Assembly (NCBI RefSeq): GCF_014194695.1 | Contig: NZ_JACIAH010000020.1 | Span: forward strand, 1 to 64,000 | Length of the DNA stretch: 64,000 bases | DNA from: Rhizobium sp. BK399 | GTDB taxonomy: Bacteria; Pseudomonadota; Alphaproteobacteria; Rhizobiales; Rhizobiaceae | Reading direction: 5' to 3' | In this document: piece by piece, positions 16,834 to 25,385 of the stretch | How positions within the stretch are numbered: the first letter of the stretch is position 1 | Layout: each line of letters begins with the position of its first letter | The notes under the pieces: model-generated | Told to the model about the DNA's origin: nothing | The model's input: only the letters and a program-made list of their open reading frames with translations | Database searches by the model: none | Program-made: the position numbers and the translations under genes

Positions 16834-17690
16834 TTTGGCTCCCTTCCGATCCAGAGGTTGAGGAGCGAGATTGCGACTGCCAGCGCAGCCATCGTGTAGG
16901 CGACAGCCGAAGCGTAACCGAAATTCAGCGAGCGGAAGCCTTCGCGATAAAGGAGAAGACCAAGCGTTTCCGTTCCACCCCCCGGGCCACCGCGATTGGT
17001 GATGAGGAACGGCTCCGTGAACAGCTGCATCGTGCCGATGACCGACAGGATGACACAGAAAAGGATGATCGGTTTCAGGAGCGGCAGGGTGATGTGGAAG
17101 AACTGCTGGGTCTTACTGACACGGTCCAGCGTTGCCGCCTCGTAGACGTCGTCTGGAATGGATTGCAAGCCGGCGAGAATAATGATCGCGTTATAGCCCG
17201 CCCAGCGCCATGTCACGGCGATGATGATCAGTGTCATGGCGGCGTTGGCATTATCGAACCAGGAAACGGCGGGAAGACCGACGAGAGTGATGATCTTGTT
17301 GACGATCCCGAAGTCGAAGCTGAACATCAGCCGGAAGACGGCTGAATAGGCTACTTCGCCAACGACGACGGGCGCGAAGAAGGCAAAGCGAAACAGCGGT
17401 CGCGCCTTCAAAAGCGGTGAGTTCAAGAGCACTGCCATGCCAGTTGCGATGGCGATCATGACAGGAACCTGGATGACCAGGATGATCAGCGTGTTGTAGA
17501 GCGCGTTGTAAAAGGCCGGATCGCCAATGAGACGACCCCAGTTAATGGAAAGACTGAATTTCCATGGATTAACGCGGGTGTTCTGAAACGAGGTCAGAAA
17601 TGAACTGATGATCGGCCATATCCAGAAGGTGGCAAACACCAGGAGATAGGGCGCAAGAAAAGCGTAGGCGTTCCGGTTCCGGATCGGCAT
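16830..17690 (-). CDS. Sugar ABC transporter permease (CUT1, MalF/LacF type)
   Basis: A 286-residue membrane protein with six hydrophobic segments, starting MPIRNRNAYAFLAPYLLVFA at ATG 17690, where GAGGAGAAT provides the ribosome binding site; an in-frame ATG ten codons upstream lacks one. The EAA loop reads YEAATLDRVSKTQQFFHITLP, and the extracytoplasmic FTEPFLITNRGGPGGGTETL segment is characteristic of this subunit. It follows the binding-protein gene after a hairpin. Confidence 0.87.
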   Translation of the reverse strand: MPIRNRNAYAFLAPYLLVFATFWIWPIISSFLTSFQNTRVNPWKFSLSINWGRLIGDPAFYNALYNTLIILVIQVPVMIAIATGMAVLLNSPLLKARPLFRFAFFAPVVVGEVAYSAVFRLMFSFDFGIVNKIITLVGLPAVSWFDNANAAMTLIIIAVTWRWAGYNAIIILAGLQSIPDDVYEAATLDRVSKTQQFFHITLPLLKPIILFCVILSVIGTMQLFTEPFLITNRGGPGGGTETLGLLLYREGFRSLNFGYASAVAYTMAALAVAISLLNLWIGREPK

Positions 17691-17734
17691 TCTATTCTCC
17701 TCACAAACGAGACGAGCCATCCCAAGGGATGGAG

Positions 17735-17758
17735 GCCGGGCGTGTCGCCACGCCCGGC
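17735..17758 (-). terminator. Intercistronic hairpin after the binding-protein gene
   Basis: Perfect 10-bp stem GCCGGGCGTG (17735-17744) and CACGCCCGGC (17749-17758) with loop TCGC, located 8 bases past the binding-protein stop and upstream of the permease genes. No T run; probably an mRNA stabiliser or partial terminator. Confidence 0.65.
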
Positions 17759-17766
17759 GCCATTAC

Positions 17767-19044
17767 TCAGTTCGCAAGAGGAAGACCTGTCGCCGTGGCG
17801 ATCTGTTTTGCCGCGTCATCGAGCGCGGCTTTCGCGTCGGGATAGCCACCGGCGAAGTACTTGGTCTGCGCCGCCCTGTAGATCGAGTCGGCATCCGTCT
17901 GGAACGCCGTGCCGCGGCTTGGAACAATCTTCGGTAGGGTCGACAGGATGTCTGCCCATACCTTCTGGTCATGCCAGTAGGGCAGAGGCTCGTTGACGAA
18001 CGGATCCTGGACGGCGGTCAGCAGCGACGGAACAAGGCCGAATGATTTCAGCATCGTGACCTGGCCATCATTGGTGCCGAGTGCATAGTTGATGTAGGTC
18101 CAGGCTGCTTCCTTGTTCTGGGAGTTGGCAGCGATCGCGAGCGATGAACCGCCGAGGTTCGCCGCATGCGGGCCGTCCGCCGTCAGGCTTGGCATCGTAT
18201 AGACGCCCCATTTGCCCGAGAGATCGGGCGAACCGGAGCGGATTGTGCCTTCGTACCAGCCGCCATACATCTGGCTGGCGACCTTTCCTGCTGTATTGGC
18301 CTGGATCTTCTCGTCCCAGATAGCTGCCGTCAGTGTGCCGGCATCCTTCATCTGCTTGACTTTTTCAAGCGTTGCAACGCAGGCCGGCTGATTGATCGTG
18401 ATCGTCTGGCCATCCGTCGAGAAGTAGCCGCAGCCCTGCTCGTTCGAGATCATGCGGAACCATTCGCTGTCACCGTTGAAGTCGGCCTGCGCCATGACGA
18501 CGCCCGGGTTGGCGGCAGAGATCTTCTTGCCTGCGGCGATGAAGTCGTCCCAGGTCTTGATCGTCGACGGATCGACGCCGGCCTTTTCATAGAAGTCGCG
18601 GCGATAAAAGACCGCGACTGGACCGGAATCCCACGGCATCGCATAGGCGACATCGCCGACCTCGAGCTCGGTGCGCTTGAAGTCAGGGAACTTCGCCTGG
18701 ATTTCAGGCGTGTAGCCGAGTTCCTTGAGGTTGGCAAAGCAGTCGGGGAAGCGGCTCCAGAAGATTTCCGCTTCGAAATTCTCGACGCTGACGATGTCGG
18801 GAAGCCCTTCGCCGCCGGCAGCGCAGGCCGCCAGCATCTTGTCGAAGACCTGCTGGTTGCCGAGATCCTCGACCGTGACCTTGATATCCGGATGCTGCTT
18901 GTTGAAGCCCTCGAGCGTGGACTTCAGCGCCGATGCGGCGATGTTCCAGCTCCAGATGGTGAGATTGCCCGACTGCTGCGCGAATGCAGAACCGGAAGCA
19001 AGCAGTGCGACTGCAGCGGTCGCACCGATAAGTTTGAAGCGCAT
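17767..19044 (-). CDS. Extracellular sugar-binding protein (CUT1 type)
   Basis: A 425-residue periplasmic binding protein with signal peptide MRFKLIGATAAVALLASGSAFA|QQ. The mature start GNLTIWSWNIAASALKSTLE and the AYAMPWDSGPVAVFYRRD segment match family 1 binding proteins for oligosaccharides, in particular the lactose/arabinose-type. It contains four Cys residues, probably disulfide-forming. It is the first gene of the minus-strand operon binding protein, permease, permease, ATPase, fusion oxidoreductase, and is divergent from the AraC gene that probably controls it. Confidence 0.88.
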   Translation of the reverse strand: MRFKLIGATAAVALLASGSAFAQQSGNLTIWSWNIAASALKSTLEGFNKQHPDIKVTVEDLGNQQVFDKMLAACAAGGEGLPDIVSVENFEAEIFWSRFPDCFANLKELGYTPEIQAKFPDFKRTELEVGDVAYAMPWDSGPVAVFYRRDFYEKAGVDPSTIKTWDDFIAAGKKISAANPGVVMAQADFNGDSEWFRMISNEQGCGYFSTDGQTITINQPACVATLEKVKQMKDAGTLTAAIWDEKIQANTAGKVASQMYGGWYEGTIRSGSPDLSGKWGVYTMPSLTADGPHAANLGGSSLAIAANSQNKEAAWTYINYALGTNDGQVTMLKSFGLVPSLLTAVQDPFVNEPLPYWHDQKVWADILSTLPKIVPSRGTAFQTDADSIYRAAQTKYFAGGYPDAKAALDDAAKQIATATGLPLAN

Positions 19045-19130
19045 TGAAAATCCTCCCTTTTCAATTGCCGTCCCTTAGCGAACGCGGCTAGACTATCTGG
19101 AAGGGAGCCGCTGTCTCCTAAAAAGGGAAC

Positions 19131-20039
19131 ATGGATTTGGCGGAAAGTAAGATCGTAAGGCGGGCTGTCTACCAGCCGGGAGCGAGCAGTATCGAAGGGT
19201 TGCCGACAGCCCTTCAGATGTTTCACAACCATCCACCTGTGATGCTGATGCCGCATTGGCATGTGCAGGTCGAAGTCAATTATGTCATGCGGGGCAGCGT
19301 GCACTACCGCATCAATGGGCAGAAGATCTCGATGACGGCTGGGGATATGTGCCTGTTTTGGGGCGGGCAACCGCATCAGATGGACGATTGCTCCGAGGAT
19401 GCGATCTATGCAGGGGGGCACCTGCCGCTCGTCTATTTCTTCCGCATGCGCCTGCCGCTCAACATCTCGAGCCGCCTGATGAAGGGCGAGATCCTGTTTA
19501 CTTCGGCGACCGACGCGGCGGACATGGAGAACTTTCCGCGCTGGGTGCGCTACACGCGGTCGGGTGATCCGGCCATGGCACAGCACGCCGTCGATGAGAT
19601 GCTGTTGCGCGTCGAGCGAATCGCACTCGAACCTTATACCATGATTCCCACACTCGGGCCGACGGATGCCGACGACATCGAGCAGTGCTATCCGCAGTCG
19701 TCGCGCAGCGTGGCGCGGATGTGCGATTTCATCGCCGTCAACTTCCTGCAGGAAATCGATTCGGTCGACATCGCCCGCGCCGCTGACCTTCATCCGAAAT
19801 ACGCGATGAACCTGTTCAAGAAGACAACAGGCATGACACTCAACAAGTATGTGAACCTTCTGCGCCTCTCTCGTGCCCAGGCGATGCTGATGAATGATGA
19901 GGCAAATGTGCTGCAGGTTGCGATGGACAGCGGGTTCGGTTCGATCAGTGCATTCAACAAGTCATTCCGCCACATCGCCGGCATGTCACCGTCCGACTTC
20001 CGCCGGGACGCGCGGATGGTCACGCAATATGCGCCTTGA
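19131..20039 (+). CDS. AraC-family transcriptional regulator
   Basis: A 302-residue regulator. The N-terminal half is a cupin ligand-binding domain (MPHWHVQVEVNYVMRGSVHY, then MCLFWGGQPHQM). The C-terminal 100 residues hold two helix-turn-helix motifs, ending VLQVAMDSGFGSISAFNKSF and GMSPSDFRRD. It is divergent from the CUT1 importer with an 86-base intergenic gap, so it most likely controls that operon in response to the imported sugar. Start ATG 19131 is preceded by AAAAAGGGAAC. Confidence 0.9.
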   Translation: MDLAESKIVRRAVYQPGASSIEGLPTALQMFHNHPPVMLMPHWHVQVEVNYVMRGSVHYRINGQKISMTAGDMCLFWGGQPHQMDDCSEDAIYAGGHLPLVYFFRMRLPLNISSRLMKGEILFTSATDAADMENFPRWVRYTRSGDPAMAQHAVDEMLLRVERIALEPYTMIPTLGPTDADDIEQCYPQSSRSVARMCDFIAVNFLQEIDSVDIARAADLHPKYAMNLFKKTTGMTLNKYVNLLRLSRAQAMLMNDEANVLQVAMDSGFGSISAFNKSFRHIAGMSPSDFRRDARMVTQYAP

Positions 20040-20056
20040 GCTGCAACGCCGTTTTT

Positions 20057-20965
20057 TCATGGGCTCCGCGTCGTTGCAAACACATTGTAGAGCAGCTCGG
20101 CGGAGGCGGAGAGCTCGCGGTCCCTGAGTTTGATGAGCCCGAACCCGGGGACGGATATGTCCCCCTCGATATGCAGCGCCTTGACGAGACCGTGGCGTTG
20201 AAGCAGGGCCGCGACAGGCTCGGCGAAAATGCCGAGCCGCTGGCTCTGCAGAATCAAAAGCATGGTCAGCAGCGCATCGGCGGTCGAAACGACGCTCGCC
20301 GGGACGATGCCATGGCGGCGTATGAAGTCGTCAACGACCTGTCGAAGGAACGAACCGTGTGGCTGGAGCACCCAGCTCTGGTTCCTCAGGTCTTCCTCGG
20401 TTACGAGTGGTTTGGTGGACATGGGGTGATCAACTGCCACGATGACGCGCAGGGTTTCCTGACCAACAGGCAGATAATCGAACCAGAGTGGGTTCATGCC
20501 ACTTGGAATGCGGCAGACGGCAAAGTCCAGCCTTCTGCTCAGGACGTCCTCGAGCAGGACGTCACTGCTACCGACGGCGATGCTGATATCGATCGTCGGA
20601 TGGGTGTCGAAGATCCGCTGCAGGGCCGGGGCAACATAGTCGGCCGCGGGTGTCATGATCGTGCCGAATGCAACGCTACCTCCCTGCCCGGCCGCGGCGA
20701 CCACCATCTCGTACTCGGCGCGCTGTGCTTCCGAGATCAGCATCTTGGCGTGGCGCACGATCACCTCGCCTTGAAGTGTCGGGATCAGACCCCGGTTATG
20801 GCGTTCGAAGAGCTGGTGCCCGGACATCTGCTCGAGCTCGTTCAAGGTTCTCGAAAGCGCCGGTTGCGAGACACCAAACATTTCAGCAACCACACCGAGT
20901 TTTCCGTGCTCACTGAGCGCCACGAGCATCTTCAAGTGTCGCAGTCTGAAACCATCCAATCCCAT
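20057..20965 (-). CDS. LysR-family transcriptional regulator (GbpR-like)
   Basis: A 302-residue LysR protein. The helix-turn-helix lies at residues 9-65 (LRHLKMLVALSEHGKLGVVA, VSQPALSRTLNELEQMSG) and is followed by the ligand-binding core. Sequences of this style regulate sugar genes in Agrobacterium and Rhizobium (GbpR). It is divergent from the xylonate dehydratase gene. The 20-bp inverted repeat between them (20989-21008) has LysR-box form and is its probable binding site. Confidence 0.87.
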   Translation of the reverse strand: MGLDGFRLRHLKMLVALSEHGKLGVVAEMFGVSQPALSRTLNELEQMSGHQLFERHNRGLIPTLQGEVIVRHAKMLISEAQRAEYEMVVAAAGQGGSVAFGTIMTPAADYVAPALQRIFDTHPTIDISIAVGSSDVLLEDVLSRRLDFAVCRIPSGMNPLWFDYLPVGQETLRVIVAVDHPMSTKPLVTEEDLRNQSWVLQPHGSFLRQVVDDFIRRHGIVPASVVSTADALLTMLLILQSQRLGIFAEPVAALLQRHGLVKALHIEGDISVPGFGLIKLRDRELSASAELLYNVFATTRSP

Positions 20966-20988
20966 AATGCCTCACCCGATATAAGAAA

Positions 20989-21008
20989 TTCGCATATCAA
21001 AATGCGAA
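20989..21008. promoter_or_regulatory. Probable LysR-regulator binding site
   Basis: Perfect 7-bp inverted repeat TTCGCAT (20989-20995) and ATGCGAA (21002-21008) with 6 bases between, starting 23 bases upstream of the LysR start and 74 bases upstream of the divergent dehydratase start. The T...A-bounded dyad and location match known LysR boxes. Confidence 0.6.
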
Positions 21009-21081
21009 AGACTGATTATACATTCGTGTACCGATCAGTTAAGTGCATGACAACAACCGCGTCAACGCAAGGACATCTATC

Positions 21082-22917
21082 GTGGCAGAGAAGACCCCCT
21101 CCCCGAATCAGAACGCAGTTCAAGAGCAGGACGGATCGCGCCAGCTTCGTTCCAAGGCGTGGTTCGACAACCTCGCAAACCCGGACATGACGGCGCTCTA
21201 CCTGGAGCGTTACATGAACTTCGGTCTCAGCCAGGAAGAACTGCAATCGGGCAGGCCGATTATCGGTATCGCACAAACCGGTTCGGATCTGTCGCCGTGC
21301 AACCGTCACCACATTGAACTCGCCAAGCGCGTACGTGAAGGTATTCGTGACGCTGGCGGTATTGCCATCGAGTTCCCGGTCCACCCGATCCAGGAAACCG
21401 GCAAGCGTCCGACCGCGGGTCTCGACCGTAACCTTTCCTATCTCGGCCTCGTTGAGGTTCTCTACGGTTACCCGCTGGACGGCGTCGTTTTGACCATCGG
21501 CTGCGACAAGACAACGCCCGCCTGTCTCATGGCCGCGGCAACCGTCAACATTCCGGCGATCGCGCTCTCGGTCGGCCCGATGCTGAATGGCTGGTTCCGC
21601 GGCGAGCGCACTGGCTCCGGTACGATCGTCTGGAAGGCGCGCGAGATGATGGCGCGCGGCGAGATCGACTACCAGGGTTTCGTCAAGCTTGTCGCATCCT
21701 CCGCGCCGTCGACTGGCTACTGCAACACCATGGGTACGGCGACCACGATGAACTCGCTCGCGGAAGCGCTTGGCATGCAACTGCCGGGCGGAGCGGCCAT
21801 TCCCGCGCCCTATCGCGACCGACAGGAAATTTCCTATGAAAGTGGGCTGCGCATTGTCGAGATGGTTCGCGAGGATCTGAAGCCCTCCGACATCCTGACG
21901 AAGGACGCTTTCATCAACGCGATCCGCGTCAACTCTGCTATCGGCGGCTCCACCAATGCGCCGATCCATCTCAACGCGCTGGCCCGCCACGTCGGCGTCG
22001 AACTGACGGTCGATGATTGGCAGACATACGGCGAGGAAATCCCGCTGCTGGTCAACCTGCAGCCGGCGGGGGAATATCTCGGCGAGGACTACTATCACGC
22101 CGGTGGTGTTCCCGCCGTCATGGGCGAGCTGATCAAGCATGACCTGATCAACACCAGCGCGATGACCGTCAACGGCAAGACTGTCGGTGAAAACTACACA
22201 ACAGCGACGATCGAGGATGACAAGGTCATTCGTCCGTTCGAGCGTCCGCTGAAGGAGCGCGCCGGCTTCCGGGTCCTGCGCGGCAACCTCTTCTCGTCGG
22301 CCATCATGAAGACGAGTGTGATCTCGCCCGAGTTCCGCCAGCGCTACCTCTCCAACCCGAACGATCCGGAAGCCTTTGTCGGTCGCGCGGTCGTTTTCGA
22401 CGGACCGGAAGACTACCACCATCGCATCGACGATCCGTCGCTGGCAATCGATGCCTCGACGGTCCTTTTCATGCGCGGCGCAGGCCCAATCGGCTACCCC
22501 GGCGCCGCCGAGGTCGTCAACATGCGCGCGCCCGACTACCTGCTGAAGCAGGGTATCAGTTCCCTGCCTTGCATCGGTGACGGTCGTCAGTCCGGCACAT
22601 CAGGTTCGCCATCCATTCTCAACGCCTCGCCGGAAGCGGCAGCCGGCGGCGGGCTTGCGCTGCTGAAGACCGGCGACCAAGTTCGCGTCGACCTGAAGAA
22701 GGGGACCGCCGACATCCTCATCAGTGACGAGGAGCTTGCGGAACGACGCAAGGCGCTCGAGGCAGCAGGCGGGTATGTCTATCCGGAGAGCCAGACCCCC
22801 TGGCAGGAAATCCAGCGGACCTACGTCGGCCAGATGGAAACCGGTGCCGTTCTCGAGCCCGCGGTGAAGTACCAGCGCATCGCCCAGACCAAGGGCATTC
22901 CGCGCGACAACCACTAG
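21082..22917 (+). CDS. Dihydroxy-acid dehydratase family sugar-acid dehydratase (xylonate-type)
   Basis: A 611-residue IlvD/Edd family enzyme. The three Cys ligands of the iron-sulfur cluster are visible at about residues 73 (SDLSPCNRHH), 141 (IGCDKTTPAC) and 214 (STGYCNTMGTA). The start motif RSKAWFDNLANPDMTALYLE and the GPIGYPGAAEVVNM stretch resemble Caulobacter XylD, the D-xylonate dehydratase that makes 2-keto-3-deoxyxylonate, more than IlvD of branched-chain synthesis. The start is the GTG at 21082, with AAGGA 8 bases upstream. A LysR gene is divergent and an FAH-family gene follows, fitting a sugar-acid pathway. L-arabinonate or another pentonate is an alternative substrate. Confidence 0.85.
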   Translation: MAEKTPSPNQNAVQEQDGSRQLRSKAWFDNLANPDMTALYLERYMNFGLSQEELQSGRPIIGIAQTGSDLSPCNRHHIELAKRVREGIRDAGGIAIEFPVHPIQETGKRPTAGLDRNLSYLGLVEVLYGYPLDGVVLTIGCDKTTPACLMAAATVNIPAIALSVGPMLNGWFRGERTGSGTIVWKAREMMARGEIDYQGFVKLVASSAPSTGYCNTMGTATTMNSLAEALGMQLPGGAAIPAPYRDRQEISYESGLRIVEMVREDLKPSDILTKDAFINAIRVNSAIGGSTNAPIHLNALARHVGVELTVDDWQTYGEEIPLLVNLQPAGEYLGEDYYHAGGVPAVMGELIKHDLINTSAMTVNGKTVGENYTTATIEDDKVIRPFERPLKERAGFRVLRGNLFSSAIMKTSVISPEFRQRYLSNPNDPEAFVGRAVVFDGPEDYHHRIDDPSLAIDASTVLFMRGAGPIGYPGAAEVVNMRAPDYLLKQGISSLPCIGDGRQSGTSGSPSILNASPEAAAGGGLALLKTGDQVRVDLKKGTADILISDEELAERRKALEAAGGYVYPESQTPWQEIQRTYVGQMETGAVLEPAVKYQRIAQTKGIPRDNH

Positions 22918-22938
22918 GCCAAGCGCGGGCTGGAGAAC

Positions 22939-22974
22939 AATGGGCGCGGTGCCATTTCCGGCACCGCGCCCATT
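22939..22974 (+). terminator. Strong hairpin after the dehydratase gene
   Basis: Perfect 15-bp stem AATGGGCGCGGTGCC (22939-22953) and GGCACCGCGCCCATT (22960-22974) around ATTTCC, 22 bases past the stop. No T run follows, so it may either terminate or protect the upstream message. Confidence 0.65.
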
Positions 22975-23122
22975 GCGTCGGCAGACACGCTACCGCGCGG
23001 CAACGAATTTGAGCTTGTCGAGCGGCGTTGATTGTGCTCGATTTCCAGCCGCCGCCGGGATGGAGGGGTGGCTCTTCTTTCTTGATATTGGGCGCCTCCA
23101 CCGCTCGGTCACGGAACACTCA

Positions 23123-24283
23123 ATGCCATATACTCTTCAGGATTCTGTCGCCGCAGGTGGTCTGTTCGTGGGTCGGGTCTGGAACCCTGCAGTCAAGGGC
23201 CCATGCGTGGTTTTGCTCCGGGACGGTGAGCTGATCGACATTACGTCAAGGGAAACGCCGACGCTCAGCGCGCTTCTGGACATGCCTGATCCCGCAGCTT
23301 TCGTTCGTGCCGCAGTCGGCCCAGTCCTTTGTCGGTTGAAGGATGTCGATGACGCCGGCATTGGCGCCCAGGACACGTCACGAATCCATCTGCTTGCCCC
23401 TGCAGACCTCCAGGCCATCAAGGCGTGTGGCGTCACCTTCGCGCAGTCGATGATCGAGCGCGTGATTGAAGAGAAGGCTGCCGGACACCCGGACCGTGCC
23501 GCGACGATCCGTGAACGCGTAAGGACCCTCATCGGCGGCAGCCTTGAGAACCTCAAGGCCGGATCGCCTGAAGCCGCCAAGGTCAAGCAGGCCCTCATCG
23601 ATGAAAGAATGTGGTCCCAGTATCTCGAGGTCGGGATCGGGCCTGACGCCGAAGTCTTCACGAAGTCGCCTGTCCTATCGGCGGTCGGATGGGGCGCCGA
23701 TGTTGGCTTGCACCCCATCTCGACCTGGAACAACCCCGAGCCGGAGGTCGTCCTGGCCGTCAACAGCCGCGGCGAGATCAAAGGTGCGACACTTGGCAAC
23801 GACGTCAATCTGCGCGACGTCGAAGGCCGCTCCGCGCTCCTGCTCGGCAAGGCAAAGGACAACAACGCCTCATGCTCGATTGGTCCTTTCATCCGGCTTC
23901 TCGACGAGAGTTTTAGCCTTGACGATGTCCGTGCAGCGGAGCTGGACCTCACTGTCACGGGAGCAGACGGATTCATCCTCACCGGCAAGAGTTCGATGTC
24001 CAGGATCAGTCGTGATCCAACGGATCTCGTGAGACAGACCTTTGGCGCTCATCATCAGTACCCGGATGGCTTCATGCTGTTCCTCGGGACACTGTTTGCG
24101 CCAACGCAGGATCGCGACACGCCAAACCAGGGTTTCACCCACAAGATCGGCGACGTTGTCGAAATCTCTTCAGGCAAGCTCGGCGCGCTGGTGAACACGG
24201 TACGGCTGTCGACGGAATGCCCACCATGGACGTTCGGCATTTCGGCGCTCATGGCAAATCTGGCGCAGCGCAAGCTTCTCTAG
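23123..24283 (+). CDS. FAH-family hydro-lyase, 2-keto-3-deoxy-pentonate dehydratase-like
   Basis: A 386-residue fumarylacetoacetate-hydrolase-fold protein. It has the family's metal-binding residues in the EPEVVLAVN segment and a typical TLGNDVNLRDVEGRSALLLG block, and resembles Caulobacter XylX, which dehydrates 2-keto-3-deoxyxylonate to a 2-oxoglutarate semialdehyde. The start ATG 23123 (MPYTLQDSVAAGG) is the best available although its ribosome binding site is weak; an upstream in-frame start at 22940 would put the hairpin inside the gene. It follows the xylonate-type dehydratase, so the pair forms two consecutive steps of the oxidative pentose route. The sugar dehydrogenase and the final semialdehyde dehydrogenase are not adjacent. 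Confidence 0.78.
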   Translation: MPYTLQDSVAAGGLFVGRVWNPAVKGPCVVLLRDGELIDITSRETPTLSALLDMPDPAAFVRAAVGPVLCRLKDVDDAGIGAQDTSRIHLLAPADLQAIKACGVTFAQSMIERVIEEKAAGHPDRAATIRERVRTLIGGSLENLKAGSPEAAKVKQALIDERMWSQYLEVGIGPDAEVFTKSPVLSAVGWGADVGLHPISTWNNPEPEVVLAVNSRGEIKGATLGNDVNLRDVEGRSALLLGKAKDNNASCSIGPFIRLLDESFSLDDVRAAELDLTVTGADGFILTGKSSMSRISRDPTDLVRQTFGAHHQYPDGFMLFLGTLFAPTQDRDTPNQGFTHKIGDVVEISSGKLGALVNTVRLSTECPPWTFGISALMANLAQRKLL

Positions 24284-24384
24284 GGCGCCGCGAGCGGGAC
24301 AAAGGACCAGCGCCGCCCCCACCATGTACCTGTCCGGGGCGGAGGATTGGCTTATATTGCTTGTTGAGTTGGAGCACTTGTCCG

Positions 24385-24666
24385 ATGCAAAGGATCGCCG
24401 TGATACTGATTGGCCTGTCTTTTCTCGCCGGATGTACGGGCGCGAAGGACTTCTCCTCGCCCGGTCTCGCTCCTATCCCCGGGAGCGTGATATACGGTGG
24501 ACAGCCCCGCACGAAACTGACCAAGTCTCCTCCCGGCTCGACCTTCCCGCATAATTTCATCGATATGTACGGTCAGCGCGTTGAAGAGACCTACATGATC
24601 CAGCCCGATAGATCGCTGAAGATCGTTCACCGCGAGATCCGACCGATCCGGTTTCATGATCGATAG
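24385..24666 (+). CDS. Small lipoprotein, hypothetical
   Basis: A 93-residue protein with a lipoprotein signal: MQRIAVILIGLSFLAGCTG, lipobox LAGC with the modified Cys at residue 17. The mature part is short, polar and has no recognised domain (it contains YGQRVEETYMIQPDRSLKIV). It is probably anchored in the outer membrane. Start ATG 24385, with GGAG a little far upstream. Confidence 0.7.
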   Translation: MQRIAVILIGLSFLAGCTGAKDFSSPGLAPIPGSVIYGGQPRTKLTKSPPGSTFPHNFIDMYGQRVEETYMIQPDRSLKIVHREIRPIRFHDR

Positions 24667-24891
24667 GGATCCTCCTATTCCGACCGTGATGTAAACCAGT
24701 GGTCGGCCCATCACCCGAAATGGCTGCACGTTGCAGCTGTTCAGGTTGAAGTCACATCGTCGCAAGACAATATTATTCAAGTTGTATGAACTAGCGATTG
24801 AATTTGTGGTTCGTCTCATACAAATAACGTGAGTGCGTTGCCGTTTAGTCGGGCGATGAACGCCACACTACCTCGGTATGGAACATTTACA

Positions 24892-25341
24892 ATGAATGCA
24901 AAGACACCGAATGCCATCGATAGCTATGTCGGTTCCCGTGTAAGAACGAGAAGGCAACTCATGGGTCTCAGCCAGGAACGGCTGGCGGAGCAGATTGGCG
25001 TTACCTTCCAGCAGGTGCAGAAATACGAAAAGGGATTGAACCGGATAGGAGCGAGCCGGCTCCAGAGGATTGCTGACGTCCTGAGCGTATCACCGAGTTT
25101 CTTCTTCCAGCAGGACGACTCACAGCCGCTGAACCTTCCAGGGACAGAGATCGGCACGGCAGACCCGGTGGCGGAGTTCCTGGCATCGAAGGATGGCCTG
25201 GCGCTCAACCGGGCGTTCTTGAAGATTACCGACACGCAGCTTCGCGAGAAGATTGTCGCCCTGGTGAAGGCGATGGCCCAGGCAGAGGAGCGCCGCGATC
25301 GGCCGGTTGATAAATCGAGACCCGGCGAGACGTTTGCCTGA
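24892..25341 (+). CDS. XRE-family regulator, PraR-like (copy 1)
   Basis: A 149-residue regulator starting MNAKTPNAIDSYVGSRVR. Residues 12-70 are a classic XRE helix-turn-helix (LMGLSQERLAEQIGVTFQQ, QKYEKGLNRIGASRLQRIA), followed by a helical tail with FLASKDGLALNRAFLKI. The layout matches rhizobial PraR-type repressors of quorum-sensing and surface genes. A second protein of this type, with nearly the same N-terminus, lies at 35351. The preceding 120 bases are AT-rich and likely carry the promoter. Target genes are not evident; the neighbours are a lipoprotein gene and a convergent peptidase gene. Confidence 0.85.
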   Translation: MNAKTPNAIDSYVGSRVRTRRQLMGLSQERLAEQIGVTFQQVQKYEKGLNRIGASRLQRIADVLSVSPSFFFQQDDSQPLNLPGTEIGTADPVAEFLASKDGLALNRAFLKITDTQLREKIVALVKAMAQAEERRDRPVDKSRPGETFA

Positions 25342-25385
25342 TGATCGCAATGTGAATGGCAGGGCGCAGTCGAGCGATACCGATA

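Noticed and set aside
21016..22422. Long minus-strand frame opposite the sugar-acid dehydratase
   Set aside because: The plus strand has a full IlvD/Edd enzyme with its three Cys ligands; the antisense frame has no domain or ribosome binding site.
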